The notes under the pieces are model-generated. The model was not told the origin of the DNA, made no database searches, and saw only the letters and a list, made by a program, of their open reading frames with translations. A stretch of 64,000 nt of DNA from Cryptosporidium bovis (Eukaryota > Apicomplexa > Conoidasida > Eucoccidiorida > Cryptosporidiidae): NCBI GenBank assembly GCA_009768925.2, contig VHIT02000016.1, forward strand, positions 88,232 to 152,231. The letters run 5' to 3'. The position numbers and the translations under genes were made by a program. This document shows positions 19,101 through 29,881 of the stretch, piece by piece (positions within the stretch are counted from its first letter, which is position 1; each line of letters opens with the position of its first letter).

Positions 19101-19826
19101 TCATTGATAGTCGTCTACAAGTGTCCAGACTTGGAAGGCGTTCACGAGAAAATCTTCTCTGTTGGATAGTGAAGGGGAATCGTAAGTTGAACATGGGGAT
19201 GACCAACCTCTGAAGAATTCTCCATCTATTGCCAATGAATAGGAACCTCCACCTCCTATTGCAATTCTCGAGTTATCGGTGTATATATAGAAGCAATTCT
19301 TCCCACTCCATGGAAAAACACTTAATCTGGATTTTAGCTTTTGTGTTTCTCTTGAGTTCTGTTCGACTTCACCTTCGAGATTAGTCTTATTCTGCTTGTC
19401 TTTTGTACAACACTCAACGGCGAATTCGGAGAAAAAATCAGATGTTCCGGTATAGGTTTGACTAAATTCTGAGATATTACTTATATCTTTGTTTACGGTT
19501 TGCTTTATATTGTTGGATAGTTGTTTATAGGTGAATACAAACATTTCTCCAGTTCCGTAGTAGTTTGCAGAATTTCTTATCGATTCAGAAATGAACGCAC
19601 CGAACACCACACCATCAGTATCCCTTACAACTAGTATACTAGGCCCCTTACCTGATACTTTTCTGTAAAACGAGCCAAATGATATTCCATGTAATTTAGA
19701 ACAATATGAAAGTTGCCATCTTCTAAGTGCAAGAACTATTGGTAGATAAGAGGTTATTTCATCTACCATACTTTCATTCAATATTTTTCGTGCCCCTTCA
19801 GGGACTTTGAAACCTGTAACCCACAT
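19101..19826 (-). CDS. TLDc-domain protein
   Basis: A 241-residue protein composed almost entirely of a TLDc domain, the fold of OXR1/NCOA7/TLDC2 proteins linked to oxidative-stress resistance and, in recent work, to regulation of the V-ATPase. Motifs: ITSYLPIVLALRRWQLSYCSKLHGISFGSFYRKV, ILVVRDTDGVVFGAFIS, then a linker of about 60 residues, then NCFYIYTDNSRIAIGGGGSYSLAIDG, and the closing DSPSLSNREDFLVNAFQVWTL (each shown in pieces of the domain order). No LysM or other domain precedes it, as in the short TLDC2-like form. The long polar insertion between the two halves is unusual for the family. A link to the V-ATPase F subunit in the same window is only a thought. The start is the only ATG before the domain. 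Confidence 0.9.
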   Translation of the reverse strand: MWVTGFKVPEGARKILNESMVDEITSYLPIVLALRRWQLSYCSKLHGISFGSFYRKVSGKGPSILVVRDTDGVVFGAFISESIRNSANYYGTGEMFVFTYKQLSNNIKQTVNKDISNISEFSQTYTGTSDFFSEFAVECCTKDKQNKTNLEGEVEQNSRETQKLKSRLSVFPWSGKNCFYIYTDNSRIAIGGGGSYSLAIDGEFFRGWSSPCSTYDSPSLSNREDFLVNAFQVWTLVDDYQ

Positions 19827-20212
19827 AAAAACCGAAAAGTACCACTACATTATTTGTTCAATTGTGAAATATCTGTGATATTAAAGAGGATCAACTGTTA
19901 CATACAGACCGCCAACAACACACAACCGATGGAGGGTTCTATCCAGGGAAACCAGAACCAATAACAGTGAATTCAAAAAAAATAATACGATAAAACAACT
20001 TAAAAATATAATGGGAAGTTCAGTCCTAAAAAATCTACCAGGGCGATATCATATAATAGTGCTCGTCCTAAGTCATTAACATCGAAGGTCTGCCAAAAGG
20101 AATCCCAAAAACGATAGTTGCAGAGTTAAGACGATAGAACAAGTCATTTTCATCTATACGATAATATAGATACCCCAAAAAAAGGAGCTTAATATCTTAA
20201 TAGATTCCCATT
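19827..20212. other. Intergenic region between TLDc and uL13 genes
   Basis: These 386 bases lie upstream of the TLDc gene and downstream of uL13, both on the minus strand. They are noticeably richer in G+C than most gaps here, for example around 19905-19970 and 20040-20120, which might indicate a long transcribed 5' leader or a non-coding RNA. I could not find snoRNA boxes, a tRNA or a credible exon. Confidence 0.35.
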
Positions 20213-20821
20213 CTACTCCTGGCCAGCAGCCCTTAAAATTTCCTGTTCCTCCTTCGACAATTTGTTGAAGACGGATTTTTGAGCACTTCTAAAAGCCTTG
20301 TCTTTTGCAACCTTTTTCAAAAAGAACGCATGTGATCTTTTTTTCCTCTTCTCTTCCAGAGAATTTATTGTTTTGGACTTATTGTACCCAACCAATGATG
20401 ACAACGTTCCTAAGTCAGTGTACCTTCTCTGTGGTTTCAGTCTCAGCACACGTAGAGAAGCTGGGACTACAACACGCTTGACTTTGTCAAATGGGGCAGG
20501 GCACCCGTCTAGTGTTGTCAATCTCGCTAAAGCAGCTGCACCCCTGGAAGTCTTATGGGGGATCATACCTCTTACAGCTCTGAACAATATCTTTGACGGG
20601 GCACGATGATGAAATGGACCCTTTCTAGGATTGGTGTTCATTCGCTTTCGTAAAAAATCCTGATATTTCAGGCGATTTCTATAAAGTGAACCAGATATAT
20701 TAATCCCTTCACATCTTACTGCAACAATTTTTTGTCCGTTCAACAATTCTTTTGCAATAACAGAGGCCAAGCGTCCCAGTAAGGAACCACGACAATCGAT
20801 AACGACTCTCCCTTTTGTCAT
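20213..20821 (-). CDS. 60S ribosomal protein uL13 (RPL13A)
   Basis: Large-subunit ribosomal protein uL13, 202 residues, single exon (human RPL13A 203). Signature pieces are [20 protein letters not shown] at the N-terminus, [52 protein letters not shown] and the C-terminal [19 protein letters not shown] followed by a basic helix. The codon use is less AT-biased than in neighbouring genes, as expected for a highly expressed ribosomal protein. The ATG at 20821 gives the standard MTKGR start. Function in translation is certain from sequence. Confidence 0.98.
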   Translation of the reverse strand: MTKGRVVIDCRGSLLGRLASVIAKELLNGQKIVAVRCEGINISGSLYRNRLKYQDFLRKRMNTNPRKGPFHHRAPSKILFRAVRGMIPHKTSRGAAALARLTTLDGCPAPFDKVKRVVVPASLRVLRLKPQRRYTDLGTLSSLVGYNKSKTINSLEEKRKKRSHAFFLKKVAKDKAFRSAQKSVFNKLSKEEQEILRAAGQE

Positions 20822-21016
20822 CCTTGTCTGAACAGTATTTAATATAAATAACTTCGAGTTTCACTCAGGAAAAAAAATGATTCTAGGCCGTTCCAAGTCA
20901 GAAATTTTATTCCTTGCTAGTTTCAGAGACAGAAAAATAAATGAAACGTCTACATTAATTGCCGCCAATAGCCCGCTCGGACACCAGACTGAAAATTTAA
21001 ATAGTCAACTTGTTCG

Positions 21017-21781
21017 TTAGGAATGGTTATCTTGATGATGCACTTTCTTGTCCCATGGGTCCAAATCCGCTATATCCACTTCGAATAAATCATAAGAACC
21101 TTTTTTCTCAATTTCTATTACTAGGTTTTTTATACAGTCGAAATAGACAGACTTGAGTCCGATGCTTCCTATTACTTTTCCAACGAAGTCATCTCTTTCT
21201 GATTCATTTGAAAACTTACAGAATCTTATTTCCACAGATTTTTCTGCATCTAACAAGATACTTAATTTGAATCTCATTCCTGATCCGTAACATATAGGTG
21301 GAATTAATTCTCTGGCTCTTTTCCCTGTAATATCACTTCCCTCTTCGGAAGATTCAGCTTTATCGCTACTATTAAACTTCACTTCTGATACCAATTCTCC
21401 AGTATCACTTATAAATTCTTTGTGTTTTGATTTCAGTTCTATGCCGTTCGTCTCATTTATACGTGTTATCGGTGCTTCCTTATTAGTTCCAGTGCTATTG
21501 TAAGCTACACCATTCAGTTCTTTTTTTTGAGTTCTATCAATCCCATCTTGGCCTATAACACCAATCCCAAACTTTTCCATTACATAATTACTAATACTGT
21601 TTGCAGTATACTTTCTACTTTTGATTTGTTTTTCCACAGTATAATTTTGACTGGATAGTCTAATATTTTCATCTTTCAATTCATTTATTAAACATTGGAG
21701 GTTGACCACACTCTTTGAAATTCGTGTTTCTACACCTCTAAGCACTTCAACTGGAAGAGAACTGAGTATTTTTTCGTCCAT
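21017..21781 (-). CDS. Hypothetical coiled-coil protein with C-terminal globular domain
   Basis: I do not recognise this 254-residue protein. The first 60 residues form a likely coiled coil (for example NLQCLINELKDENIRLSSQN). A polar, low-complexity linker follows (about 80-155), and the last 95 residues look globular, with alternating strands: GSGMRFKLSILLDAEKSVEIRF, a helix with ERDDFVGKVIG, then SVYFDCIKNLVIEIEKKGSYD. A short coiled coil plus an RWD-like end is the architecture of some kinetochore proteins (Spc24/Spc25, Csm1 types), but there is no diagnostic motif, so this stays a speculation. The gene diverges from the TFIIIC subunit with only 103 bp between the starts. Confidence 0.65.
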   Translation of the reverse strand: MDEKILSSLPVEVLRGVETRISKSVVNLQCLINELKDENIRLSSQNYTVEKQIKSRKYTANSISNYVMEKFGIGVIGQDGIDRTQKKELNGVAYNSTGTNKEAPITRINETNGIELKSKHKEFISDTGELVSEVKFNSSDKAESSEEGSDITGKRARELIPPICYGSGMRFKLSILLDAEKSVEIRFCKFSNESERDDFVGKVIGSIGLKSVYFDCIKNLVIEIEKKGSYDLFEVDIADLDPWDKKVHHQDNHS

Positions 21782-21884
21782 AATTGTGTTTTCATTCCAA
21801 ACGCATCATAGTTTATTTTCATGTTCTCTTGGGCGCTATATTTCCAATCACCCTCGACTTATTTATAAATTTTGTATTCTTTTG

Positions 21885-24800
21885 ATGAATGTAATTTTCA
21901 TAAGAATTGCATTAGAAGAACTGTCATTCTCTGGAGGAAATGGATGCCTTCCAAAAGAATTAATTGACAGGATATATTTTAGAGTAGTAGATAATTTTAA
22001 CTACAACTATTCTCTTCAATTAAAACATACCAATGTCAAAAAAACTATAATTTATGAAGTTATTAGACATCCAAATACAAGGGTAACTGATTTAAAAGAT
22101 GGAAAAGTATGTTCAATCGAATATGCTTTATCGAAAGCACCAGATTTTGATGGGATCAAACTTTATTCCAATGAATGTTTACATAGGTATATTTTGGATT
22201 TGAACATTTACACTAACATATCTGAAGTTGAGGGTAGGCTTGCTGTGTATATGGCAATAGCTGGAAAAGGTTTCGAGGGTTGTTGGCAATATGAAATATC
22301 TAAGATGCTTAATATGGATCCAAAAGTGGTTTTTCAACATTTAAAATCATTGTACAAATATGATATAATTGTCAGGTTTTCTATTCCAATGCCTGTAAAT
22401 CACAAGAAAAAATTATTTTCAACAGAAGATTCTAATCAAGTACCTGGTGGTCATATTTCTGCAGTTATTTGGCTTACAAAATTTTTTGACTTCAACCGTA
22501 TTCCACGAGAACTTTCTCAACTAATTTGGTGTCAACATGTACAGCCTTTAAGTACTGAGATAGTAAGAATTCTTGAATATAAAGCACCGGGAAAGATAGC
22601 ATGGGAGAAAGATATCAGAACACTTTGTACTGGGTTTTTGATTTTGCACGATGAAAACTCAGCTGACCATTTAATTTGTTCACAGAAAGCAGCAAATAAA
22701 GCCTTTAATAAGGTCAGAGACGCACTTCTAACAAAAAATGTGATACGTGTATTTGCATGGAACCCTGCTACAAAATCCTATTTACCATGTTTATGTTTAA
22801 AGGATGCATTTCTTACATCAAATATTGAATTATTGAAGGATCAAATGACAATTAAAACAGAAGTTGATGTCCCAAATATTAATGAACTATCTAGTTCAAC
22901 AGAAACAAATCAAAATAATCTTGCCTTATCTGGCGATTTTGAGAAGTTTTCAAATGAGGGTGTTCCTTCAGATATAGCTATTGATGATAGTGGATATTAT
23001 TATAATGTAAAAAATGTGTTTGAATTAACTGAAGTGGATCAAGTTTTGTGGTTAATACGTGCAAGTGGTAAAATAGGAATGGTTTCACTTGAAATTGTAA
23101 GGCTTATTGGTATAAACATTAAGAGGCTTGGAAAATTATTAGCAGATTTGTGTAAAATTGGAGTTATTTACAAGGTTCCTCAACGATATAATAGAACATT
23201 TATGTATAGATATTACTATTGTTCGAATGAATCAAAAGCAGAAAATTTTAACACCTCAGGTGATCATAAAACTAATGATGTATTTTGTAAAGACGAAAAG
23301 TCGCACGAATCAATTTCGGTAATTTCCAAAATATTTAGCGAGGCATTCCCTAATGCAAACAATGACCTTTCGAACCTCACCGAACAATTCGTTCGAAGAC
23401 TGGTTTTAACGAAAAAATGGATAGAGGAGCATGGTATACTTACTATTCCAGAATTTGCTAAGTTATTTTCAGAAGAAGAGAACACTTCAAAGGGACCAGA
23501 TAGAAAAACAATCAGACGTATTTTATTAAAGTTGAAGGAGATTGACGATACAATAAAGGAAACGTTTATAACCTCTGTCAAGAATATAAACAATTCTCAA
23601 TCAGGTGATGTTGCAGTTTTTTTTTCATCTAAAAGGTTTAAGGAAGAAGAAGCAAGGGATTTGAAAGCAATTCAATTAAAGAATAAAAGATCCATATCCA
23701 CAAAACATGCAATAGAAAAGAGAAAGAGAGAGCTTTCTCATGTAGCGGCAATAGTTGATGCTTCTATTGCAGTCACCCCGAAGCAAAATGACAATGGTCT
23801 CAAAAATACTACAAATAGATCAAATGACTCTTTAACTTATGAATCTAAAATTAACTGTGAGGATTCATCTAAAATAAAATTAATTTCTTCAGAAAATGGA
23901 GATGCTAGTGTTGTTGTAAATACCAATTTTACGGTTGCATCATTAAATATAGAAATAGACGACTCTAACTTAAAGAGTAGTTCAAATTCGTCAAAAACTA
24001 TTGGTATTTCCAGTTTGAATATTCCTGGTACTTTTTCTACTTTAGGTTCTCATGAGAAGTTCGTTCCTTCAAAAAGAATGAATCTTGGATTTTCTAGTTT
24101 GGCAAGTGAAAATATAAAATTTGGCTCTAACGTGAAGGAAATAGGTTTTATCAATTTTAACCAAAAGATACTTGCACACTATGGATTTATTTTCCCTCTT
24201 ATGATAAGATTAAAAGTTCTTCACTACCATATCATTTCACTTATTTTGAATAATAAAGAATCTAATACATTTTCAACAAGAGAAATACTTGAAGAGATGA
24301 ATATCGATGTTTTTCTTAGAGTTATAGGTTTTGGATACAGATCAAGCTTTATTGAAGAATATCTAATGTTTGGAAGTTCCGATTCATTTTTATTCAACTC
24401 TAATACGAAATTAAAAGATTTACCCCAAAATATATATGAAACACTTACAAAAACTCGTTTAAAGAAGAATGTCTCAGAATATGAATCAATAGGGATTACA
24501 ACAAATAATTCTATTGAATCAAAATCTAGAAGGGCAACACATATTTTGTTTAAAATGCTAAATTTATTGACTAAACTCAATTTATTGTCGTGTAAATCTG
24601 TGAAAAGTGAAGATAATTCAATCAAAAGTACAGAAGCAAATTTAGAAGATTCTTCTATTGATGCAGTATCAATTTCTAATTCAATATGGGAAGTTGGGGT
24701 TAATGTTGAAATTCCGCTAATAATCAATTCTTCAGAGTTTTCTCGTGATGAATTAATTAAGTTTATTAAACATGAGGAAAGAGTATTTAATTTTAATCAA

Positions 24801-27764
24801 GATGGTGAATTAGATAATTATTGGGTTAAATTGTACAACGAATCCTTAAAAACGCAAAAATTGATAATGGAATCAAACTTTAAAGAATATTCGTTACTAT
24901 TACCAGAAATAATATTGAAAAGACATTGGAAAGCAAATTCATTGTTATCAATAGAAAAAAGAAATTATTTAGAAAACTATGCCAGAAGCCTGGTGTTCGG
25001 AAAAATTGAATGTGAAAATAGTGATACTCCTATTGTGCTATCCTTGGCTTCACCTGAAATTAAAAAAATTTCTAGTGAGTTATCTATTAGCCCGTTGACT
25101 ACACTAAGATATTTATTGCGTGTTGTCGATTCAATTTCAGTTGAAAAAAACTCTTATAATGAAAAGGAAAGTTTGAGAAAAGTTATTTTTCATCCTATAA
25201 GAGATCCGAGATATCAGTGCCATATTTGTCATGTTCTCTATTCCACACATCCTGCGATAATCTCTCATTATAAAGTCATTCATGACATATCAACAATAAA
25301 TACATCAATGTACACAATACAAAAACATCAATCTGTAAAATCAAAAAATAAAAGTTTGAATTTAAATTCCTCATTAAAGATTCAAATAATTAATGAAGAT
25401 TACATTCCTATTTCGTTAAGGCATTTAATCGAAGACACAGATAAAGATCACAAAAATACACTGGAAAAAAATATGAAAACTGAATTATTGAGAGCATTTT
25501 TGAGGTTAAGTAAAGAGGATATTTCACTTCTTTATTTTATTTTATTTATTAGCGAGAAAATGCATTCCGGGTTTTCGAATACAAATAAAATAAAAAATTT
25601 AAAGAAAATCTTTTCTCTTTGTACTGATAATAGAAATAATGAGAACAGTCTTTATACTCTGCAGTTTTCGAGAATTAAATCTCTAATGTTAGATAATATT
25701 GGGACAAATGATATATTCCTTGAGTTTGCAATAGAGTTTGTTTTTTCCTGTCTTAAAACAATTTATCCATTGAATTCGAAGTTAATTGAAACATTAAAGT
25801 TAAAAGAGAGTCAACGGATATGTTGGAATGACGCCGTGAGATCTAGTTCTTTTTCAAACAGATGGAAGGAATTCTTAATTTCACAATCAAACACTGATAT
25901 TGATATAAAAAATTTGCTAAGTGAAGTAGGAATAGATTTTTATAGGAGTGAAAACATTTTAGAAACTGATGGTTTCTTGAGATCAAGCAAAATAGATTTA
26001 GATATTTATAAATTTTTGATTATTAACAAGTTAAAATCAGTATTACTCACACCAAAATACATTGTCAATTTGGATAATGTTGACAATTTTTTTTATGGAA
26101 TGGAAGAAGATACGGTAAATAGTTACTTCGAATATTGTGTAAATAATAACATAATAAAGCAATTGAATAAACAAAGTGAATTTAAACCGGAAAACAAGAG
26201 CTACCCTTCAGGAATGTATACACTCTCTAGGAACGTGTTGATTAACTGTTTCGGAAAGTCAGTACTATGGCGTGAAATATTTGATCTTTGTTCTGCAGGG
26301 TTGGAAATTCAATGTTCTGAAAATAACAGGATTATAATTAAAAACAAAATTAACGGCGCATATGCTTTAAATTATTTAAATAATTTATTGGACGAAAAAT
26401 GCACATTTGAAGTTGAATGGAATGATGAGGATTTCTACGAAAAAGCAACAAATAAAACAAATGAAGATCTTTTAAGACTATTAAATGAAGTAACAGAAAC
26501 AAATTCAGAGAATTGTGAAATTGATATTTTAGAAGAGTTAAACTATGATATTAATCCAAGAGATAATGAGGGTCTTGATTTTGTAGAGGATCAACCCAAT
26601 GTAGAAAAAAGTAGAAAGTTATCGAAAATAGATGATGATATTGAATCATCTTTGATTCAGGGAACAATAAATGAAGAGAAAGGAAGCCCCATAATCTCAA
26701 AAATAATTGTTAATTATAAAGGAGACAGTAATAAGAATAACAACACAGTTAAAGAACTTTTGAATATAAAAAATGTACCAAAGATCCCATTTATTGGTGC
26801 CACTGATTCAGATCATATTGAAATTAATAAAATACCTTATTATTTTTCAATTGCTGGGATTTTGAATGATTATTCTGAGCTTGAAATTAAAAGATTAAAA
26901 AGAAATGAAACTTCTGACCCTATTATAGGAATTATAAAAAAAATATTTGATATATTAAATAATGACACAGAAATAACAAAAATAGTATTGACTGTAATTT
27001 CACTAATTATTATAAAAATGAAGGATGAAAAACAATTATTTTCTATTAGAGATATTGAAAATTTCATTCTCTCGTTAGATGAAAAATCAATTAATACTTT
27101 TAGAACAATTGGAAATGAAATAGAAGACCCCGGAATTGCCATTTACAAGCTTCAAATTCCATTTACTTATCACTTGATGTTTTTTTTGGAGTTTACTAGA
27201 ATATGTACAAGGGTGCCAATTGACGATGATTGGTTATATACGACTTTCTCTTCGGAAAATAATTCTTTATATGCCAATGAACCTATTTTTGAAGATTTTT
27301 TACCTACTGATTCTGGTGGATTAAGAATTCCAATTAATATACCAACAAGAATCTGGCTTTTGTGGTCTTTCAATTCACTCACAGAAATATTCTCTAAAGG
27401 AGAAATTAGAACTATATATAATATTATCAATAAATCAATTGATAAATTTAGCAGTTTAAATAAGGAAAAATTGTATTTAGATATAAATGTAAAAAATAAA
27501 AAACCTTTCAATAGTTTTATTTCTCCTGATGGGGAAATTAACAGACCAATTTGTGGGATTTTAATTTATTACATTTGTCACTCCATTTACAAATCACCAA
27601 TAATTAGTATTTCCGAATTTACAGATAAATTTTCAATATTCAGCTCTTGTGAGATTAAATTTATTATAGAATCTATGCTGGGAGAAAAGTGCGTGTTCAT
27701 TAATAATGCGGATATTATTCTTTCTAAACCTATATATTCAGTTCTCAGAATATTCGAGCAATGA
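21885..27764 (+). CDS. TFIIIC B-block-binding subunit (GTF3C1/tau138-like), 1959 aa
   Basis: The largest gene in the window encodes a 1959-residue protein resembling the TFIIIC subunit that binds the B-block of tRNA genes and recruits RNA polymerase III factors. The N-terminus (about 1-170) has the order IALEELSFSGGNGCLPKELIDRI, YSNECLHRYILD, then the B-block winged helix GRLAVYMAIAGKGFEGCWQYEISKMLNMDPKVVFQHLKSL (described in parts). Further winged-helix-like units occur around 380-440 (EVDQVLWLIRASGKIGMVSLEIVRLI). A C2H2-type finger with CHICHVLYSTHPAIISHYKVIH lies near residue 1109. Long Ser/Asn-rich linkers and the low conservation of the second half are typical of this subunit. The reading frame runs upstream to 21702, but that part overlaps the antisense gene; the ATG at 21885 is preferred. 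No introns are needed. Confidence 0.75.
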   Translation: MNVIFIRIALEELSFSGGNGCLPKELIDRIYFRVVDNFNYNYSLQLKHTNVKKTIIYEVIRHPNTRVTDLKDGKVCSIEYALSKAPDFDGIKLYSNECLHRYILDLNIYTNISEVEGRLAVYMAIAGKGFEGCWQYEISKMLNMDPKVVFQHLKSLYKYDIIVRFSIPMPVNHKKKLFSTEDSNQVPGGHISAVIWLTKFFDFNRIPRELSQLIWCQHVQPLSTEIVRILEYKAPGKIAWEKDIRTLCTGFLILHDENSADHLICSQKAANKAFNKVRDALLTKNVIRVFAWNPATKSYLPCLCLKDAFLTSNIELLKDQMTIKTEVDVPNINELSSSTETNQNNLALSGDFEKFSNEGVPSDIAIDDSGYYYNVKNVFELTEVDQVLWLIRASGKIGMVSLEIVRLIGINIKRLGKLLADLCKIGVIYKVPQRYNRTFMYRYYYCSNESKAENFNTSGDHKTNDVFCKDEKSHESISVISKIFSEAFPNANNDLSNLTEQFVRRLVLTKKWIEEHGILTIPEFAKLFSEEENTSKGPDRKTIRRILLKLKEIDDTIKETFITSVKNINNSQSGDVAVFFSSKRFKEEEARDLKAIQLKNKRSISTKHAIEKRKRELSHVAAIVDASIAVTPKQNDNGLKNTTNRSNDSLTYESKINCEDSSKIKLISSENGDASVVVNTNFTVASLNIEIDDSNLKSSSNSSKTIGISSLNIPGTFSTLGSHEKFVPSKRMNLGFSSLASENIKFGSNVKEIGFINFNQKILAHYGFIFPLMIRLKVLHYHIISLILNNKESNTFSTREILEEMNIDVFLRVIGFGYRSSFIEEYLMFGSSDSFLFNSNTKLKDLPQNIYETLTKTRLKKNVSEYESIGITTNNSIESKSRRATHILFKMLNLLTKLNLLSCKSVKSEDNSIKSTEANLEDSSIDAVSISNSIWEVGVNVEIPLIINSSEFSRDELIKFIKHEERVFNFNQDGELDNYWVKLYNESLKTQKLIMESNFKEYSLLLPEIILKRHWKANSLLSIEKRNYLENYARSLVFGKIECENSDTPIVLSLASPEIKKISSELSISPLTTLRYLLRVVDSISVEKNSYNEKESLRKVIFHPIRDPRYQCHICHVLYSTHPAIISHYKVIHDISTINTSMYTIQKHQSVKSKNKSLNLNSSLKIQIINEDYIPISLRHLIEDTDKDHKNTLEKNMKTELLRAFLRLSKEDISLLYFILFISEKMHSGFSNTNKIKNLKKIFSLCTDNRNNENSLYTLQFSRIKSLMLDNIGTNDIFLEFAIEFVFSCLKTIYPLNSKLIETLKLKESQRICWNDAVRSSSFSNRWKEFLISQSNTDIDIKNLLSEVGIDFYRSENILETDGFLRSSKIDLDIYKFLIINKLKSVLLTPKYIVNLDNVDNFFYGMEEDTVNSYFEYCVNNNIIKQLNKQSEFKPENKSYPSGMYTLSRNVLINCFGKSVLWREIFDLCSAGLEIQCSENNRIIIKNKINGAYALNYLNNLLDEKCTFEVEWNDEDFYEKATNKTNEDLLRLLNEVTETNSENCEIDILEELNYDINPRDNEGLDFVEDQPNVEKSRKLSKIDDDIESSLIQGTINEEKGSPIISKIIVNYKGDSNKNNNTVKELLNIKNVPKIPFIGATDSDHIEINKIPYYFSIAGILNDYSELEIKRLKRNETSDPIIGIIKKIFDILNNDTEITKIVLTVISLIIIKMKDEKQLFSIRDIENFILSLDEKSINTFRTIGNEIEDPGIAIYKLQIPFTYHLMFFLEFTRICTRVPIDDDWLYTTFSSENNSLYANEPIFEDFLPTDSGGLRIPINIPTRIWLLWSFNSLTEIFSKGEIRTIYNIINKSIDKFSSLNKEKLYLDINVKNKKPFNSFISPDGEINRPICGILIYYICHSIYKSPIISISEFTDKFSIFSSCEIKFIIESMLGEKCVFINNADIILSKPIYSVLRIFEQ

Positions 27765-27988
27765 ATTACAAATATTAGAACTTATCCTAATTTCTAAATT
27801 CCTATTAAAAATGATTCTTTTTCTGGATTTCCCCCTAAATGTTTCTTTTTTCAAAGGTATTAAGACATTTCTTCGGAATATAAAAATGGTTAACTTTTTT
27901 TATATAATTATTTTTAATTTAAAATAGACTTCATTCTGAATTTAAATGTAATTACTTCTAATACTATTTATTATAAAAAAATTAGCAT

Positions 27989-29881
27989 TCATATTTCGTG
28001 AGTATAATTGGAATTGAGTGAGAAAATAGAGGAGTTTGTCTCATTTTTCTGATTAACCAAATTTGCCCCACTCAATAAACTCCTCGTTTCTACACCATAG
28101 TTGTTGATTGGAACATAAAATGGATACAATGATGAGTTTGGAGCAATGTATAGAAATCCCTGATTCGACGAACCTATAACTGAATTGATTAATTGCGGGA
28201 TTTGTAATTGAGTATAGTTTCCAATACCTAACGCCTGATTAATTCCACACATACCTTGTAAACTTGGACCAATAGGTACCGTGTTGTTTCTCAGTGGGTC
28301 CATAAAATCTATTTTTGCATTTTGGTCATTAATACTAGGGTTTGTCACTGATGTCGATTGTAAATTTTGTATGTCGCCTTCAATTTTGGTTTCAATCTTT
28401 CCTGAACTTATGTTATCCTCCGTGCTTAATGTTACACCAGTAACCTTTGTTTGTAGGGATGTATTTGTATCGTAGTCCATTGAAATAGGTGTAGTTCCTG
28501 TAACAGAAAAATTATTCAAATTGTCTGTAAGTTTAAGTGAGGGCGAGGGTATATTTTGTATATTCCGTTGGAAATGATTTACTTTCTTACTTTTTTCCAC
28601 AGGATTTGTTTCTAATTTTTTTGTATTGTCAAGATAATTTAAGAAATCATGAATGTATGAAGATTTTTGGATTAAAGGGTTAAAAACTGGATTTACTGAC
28701 ATATTAGAGTTTTGTTGCGTAATTATTTGTGGGAATGAGTTGTTTGGGGCTATTTGATTAACAAATTGAATTTGCAGTTTACTTAGATCAAGTTGTGAAA
28801 AAATTGGTTCATTTGAAATGGCTGATTGCTGTGATTCTGGGTTACTTCGTTCATCTTTTTCGAATGAATACATATTCATACTCAATGGTGTTGATTCTTC
28901 CGAGTTCTCATTTACGCTGCTAATTGGGGTATTGTTAACAGGCAAAATCAAATTTTTTGTTCCAGTCATCTTGGTAAATTCTAGAAATCTTTGCATTACT
29001 GAGATTAGTGTCTTCTCCGCTAATTCCGCTGTTATTTCTGGACTTATTTCACTTTCTTTTGTTGATAATAGCTTCCATACTACTCTAACGGATTGCAAAT
29101 TATCACAAAATACGATATAATCTTGTAGTGCAAACTGGTGACGGTATGAATAATGCCAATTTCTGTTCAGAAAACTTGTCTGGTTACTATGTTTAGCACA
29201 GTATGTCTGTTGTGGACATAGTGTTGCTGCAAAATAGTTGCAATCATCAACAACATCTCCGTATGCCTCATAAACACATCTTGGGACAACTAGACTTCCA
29301 CCCTTTGGAGGTAAGTGCAGGATTTTCCACTGGCCAACTATCTTCTCCCTTTTGTCAGCCTTGGGAATGCAATCACAAGATGGACAAAGAGTCCATCTCT
29401 TTTTTCTTCCAGTGAAACCAACTGTGATTACAGTTCTATCCATTGTATCATTTGAAAGTCTCGTACTTCTCTTACTGAAATCAAATATATATCCATCTAC
29501 TTCATCTTGATGAGTAACTGCATATCTCCTTAGGCCAATAGTTCCTGGTTCATAGTATGAAAAAATGATATTTCTTTCCTTTTCTGTTGATATCTTCTCA
29601 AGCAATTCCTTTTCGAAATTGTTTTTCGAGTCGGAAAAACTACAGAATGAGGGAACATGTCGTGGTTTTTGTCTGTGAATAGGGGTTTTAGAATTATAAG
29701 GTTTACGAATAATATTGGTTCCACCACTTGAGTTATGCCTATTTATCTGAACATTTAAGTTTGAATTAACTCCATGAATTAGTTGGTTATTCTTTATAGA
29801 GGCTTCATTTAAAGTTAATATTAACTTATTGGGTTCTGGCCCAACCATTTCAGGTAGCAATTGTTTATGGGTTTCAAACAT
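27989..29881 (-). CDS. Member A of an unrecognised Cys-containing paralogue family
   Basis: A 630-residue protein of unknown function. Residues about 70-300 form a folded-looking domain shared with the gene at 31222-33480. Shared blocks in order: KPRHVP (72-77), an acidic helix with ER, YEPGTIGLRR, a strand with FTGRKKRWTLCPSCDC, KIVGQWKI, VYEAYGD, and NYFAATLCPQQTY (about 217-229), then DYIVFCDN. Conserved Cys in the KRW-x-x-CP-x-x-x-C and CPQQ blocks could bind zinc. The rest is Asn/Ser/Thr/Gln-rich low-complexity sequence with scattered hydrophobic patches, like activation domains of transcription regulators. There is no signal peptide or membrane segment. It is transcribed away from its paralogue across a 1.34-kb gap. 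A regulatory or DNA-binding role is only inferred from architecture. Confidence 0.75.
   Translation of the reverse strand: MFETHKQLLPEMVGPEPNKLILTLNEASIKNNQLIHGVNSNLNVQINRHNSSGGTNIIRKPYNSKTPIHRQKPRHVPSFCSFSDSKNNFEKELLEKISTEKERNIIFSYYEPGTIGLRRYAVTHQDEVDGYIFDFSKRSTRLSNDTMDRTVITVGFTGRKKRWTLCPSCDCIPKADKREKIVGQWKILHLPPKGGSLVVPRCVYEAYGDVVDDCNYFAATLCPQQTYCAKHSNQTSFLNRNWHYSYRHQFALQDYIVFCDNLQSVRVVWKLLSTKESEISPEITAELAEKTLISVMQRFLEFTKMTGTKNLILPVNNTPISSVNENSEESTPLSMNMYSFEKDERSNPESQQSAISNEPIFSQLDLSKLQIQFVNQIAPNNSFPQIITQQNSNMSVNPVFNPLIQKSSYIHDFLNYLDNTKKLETNPVEKSKKVNHFQRNIQNIPSPSLKLTDNLNNFSVTGTTPISMDYDTNTSLQTKVTGVTLSTEDNISSGKIETKIEGDIQNLQSTSVTNPSINDQNAKIDFMDPLRNNTVPIGPSLQGMCGINQALGIGNYTQLQIPQLINSVIGSSNQGFLYIAPNSSLYPFYVPINNYGVETRSLLSGANLVNQKNETNSSIFSLNSNYTHEI

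Noticed and set aside
21702-21884. Upstream extension of the TFIIIC frame
   Set aside because: It overlaps the antisense coding region of the 21017-21781 gene and adds nothing resembling the family; the ATG at 21885 leads directly into the domain.
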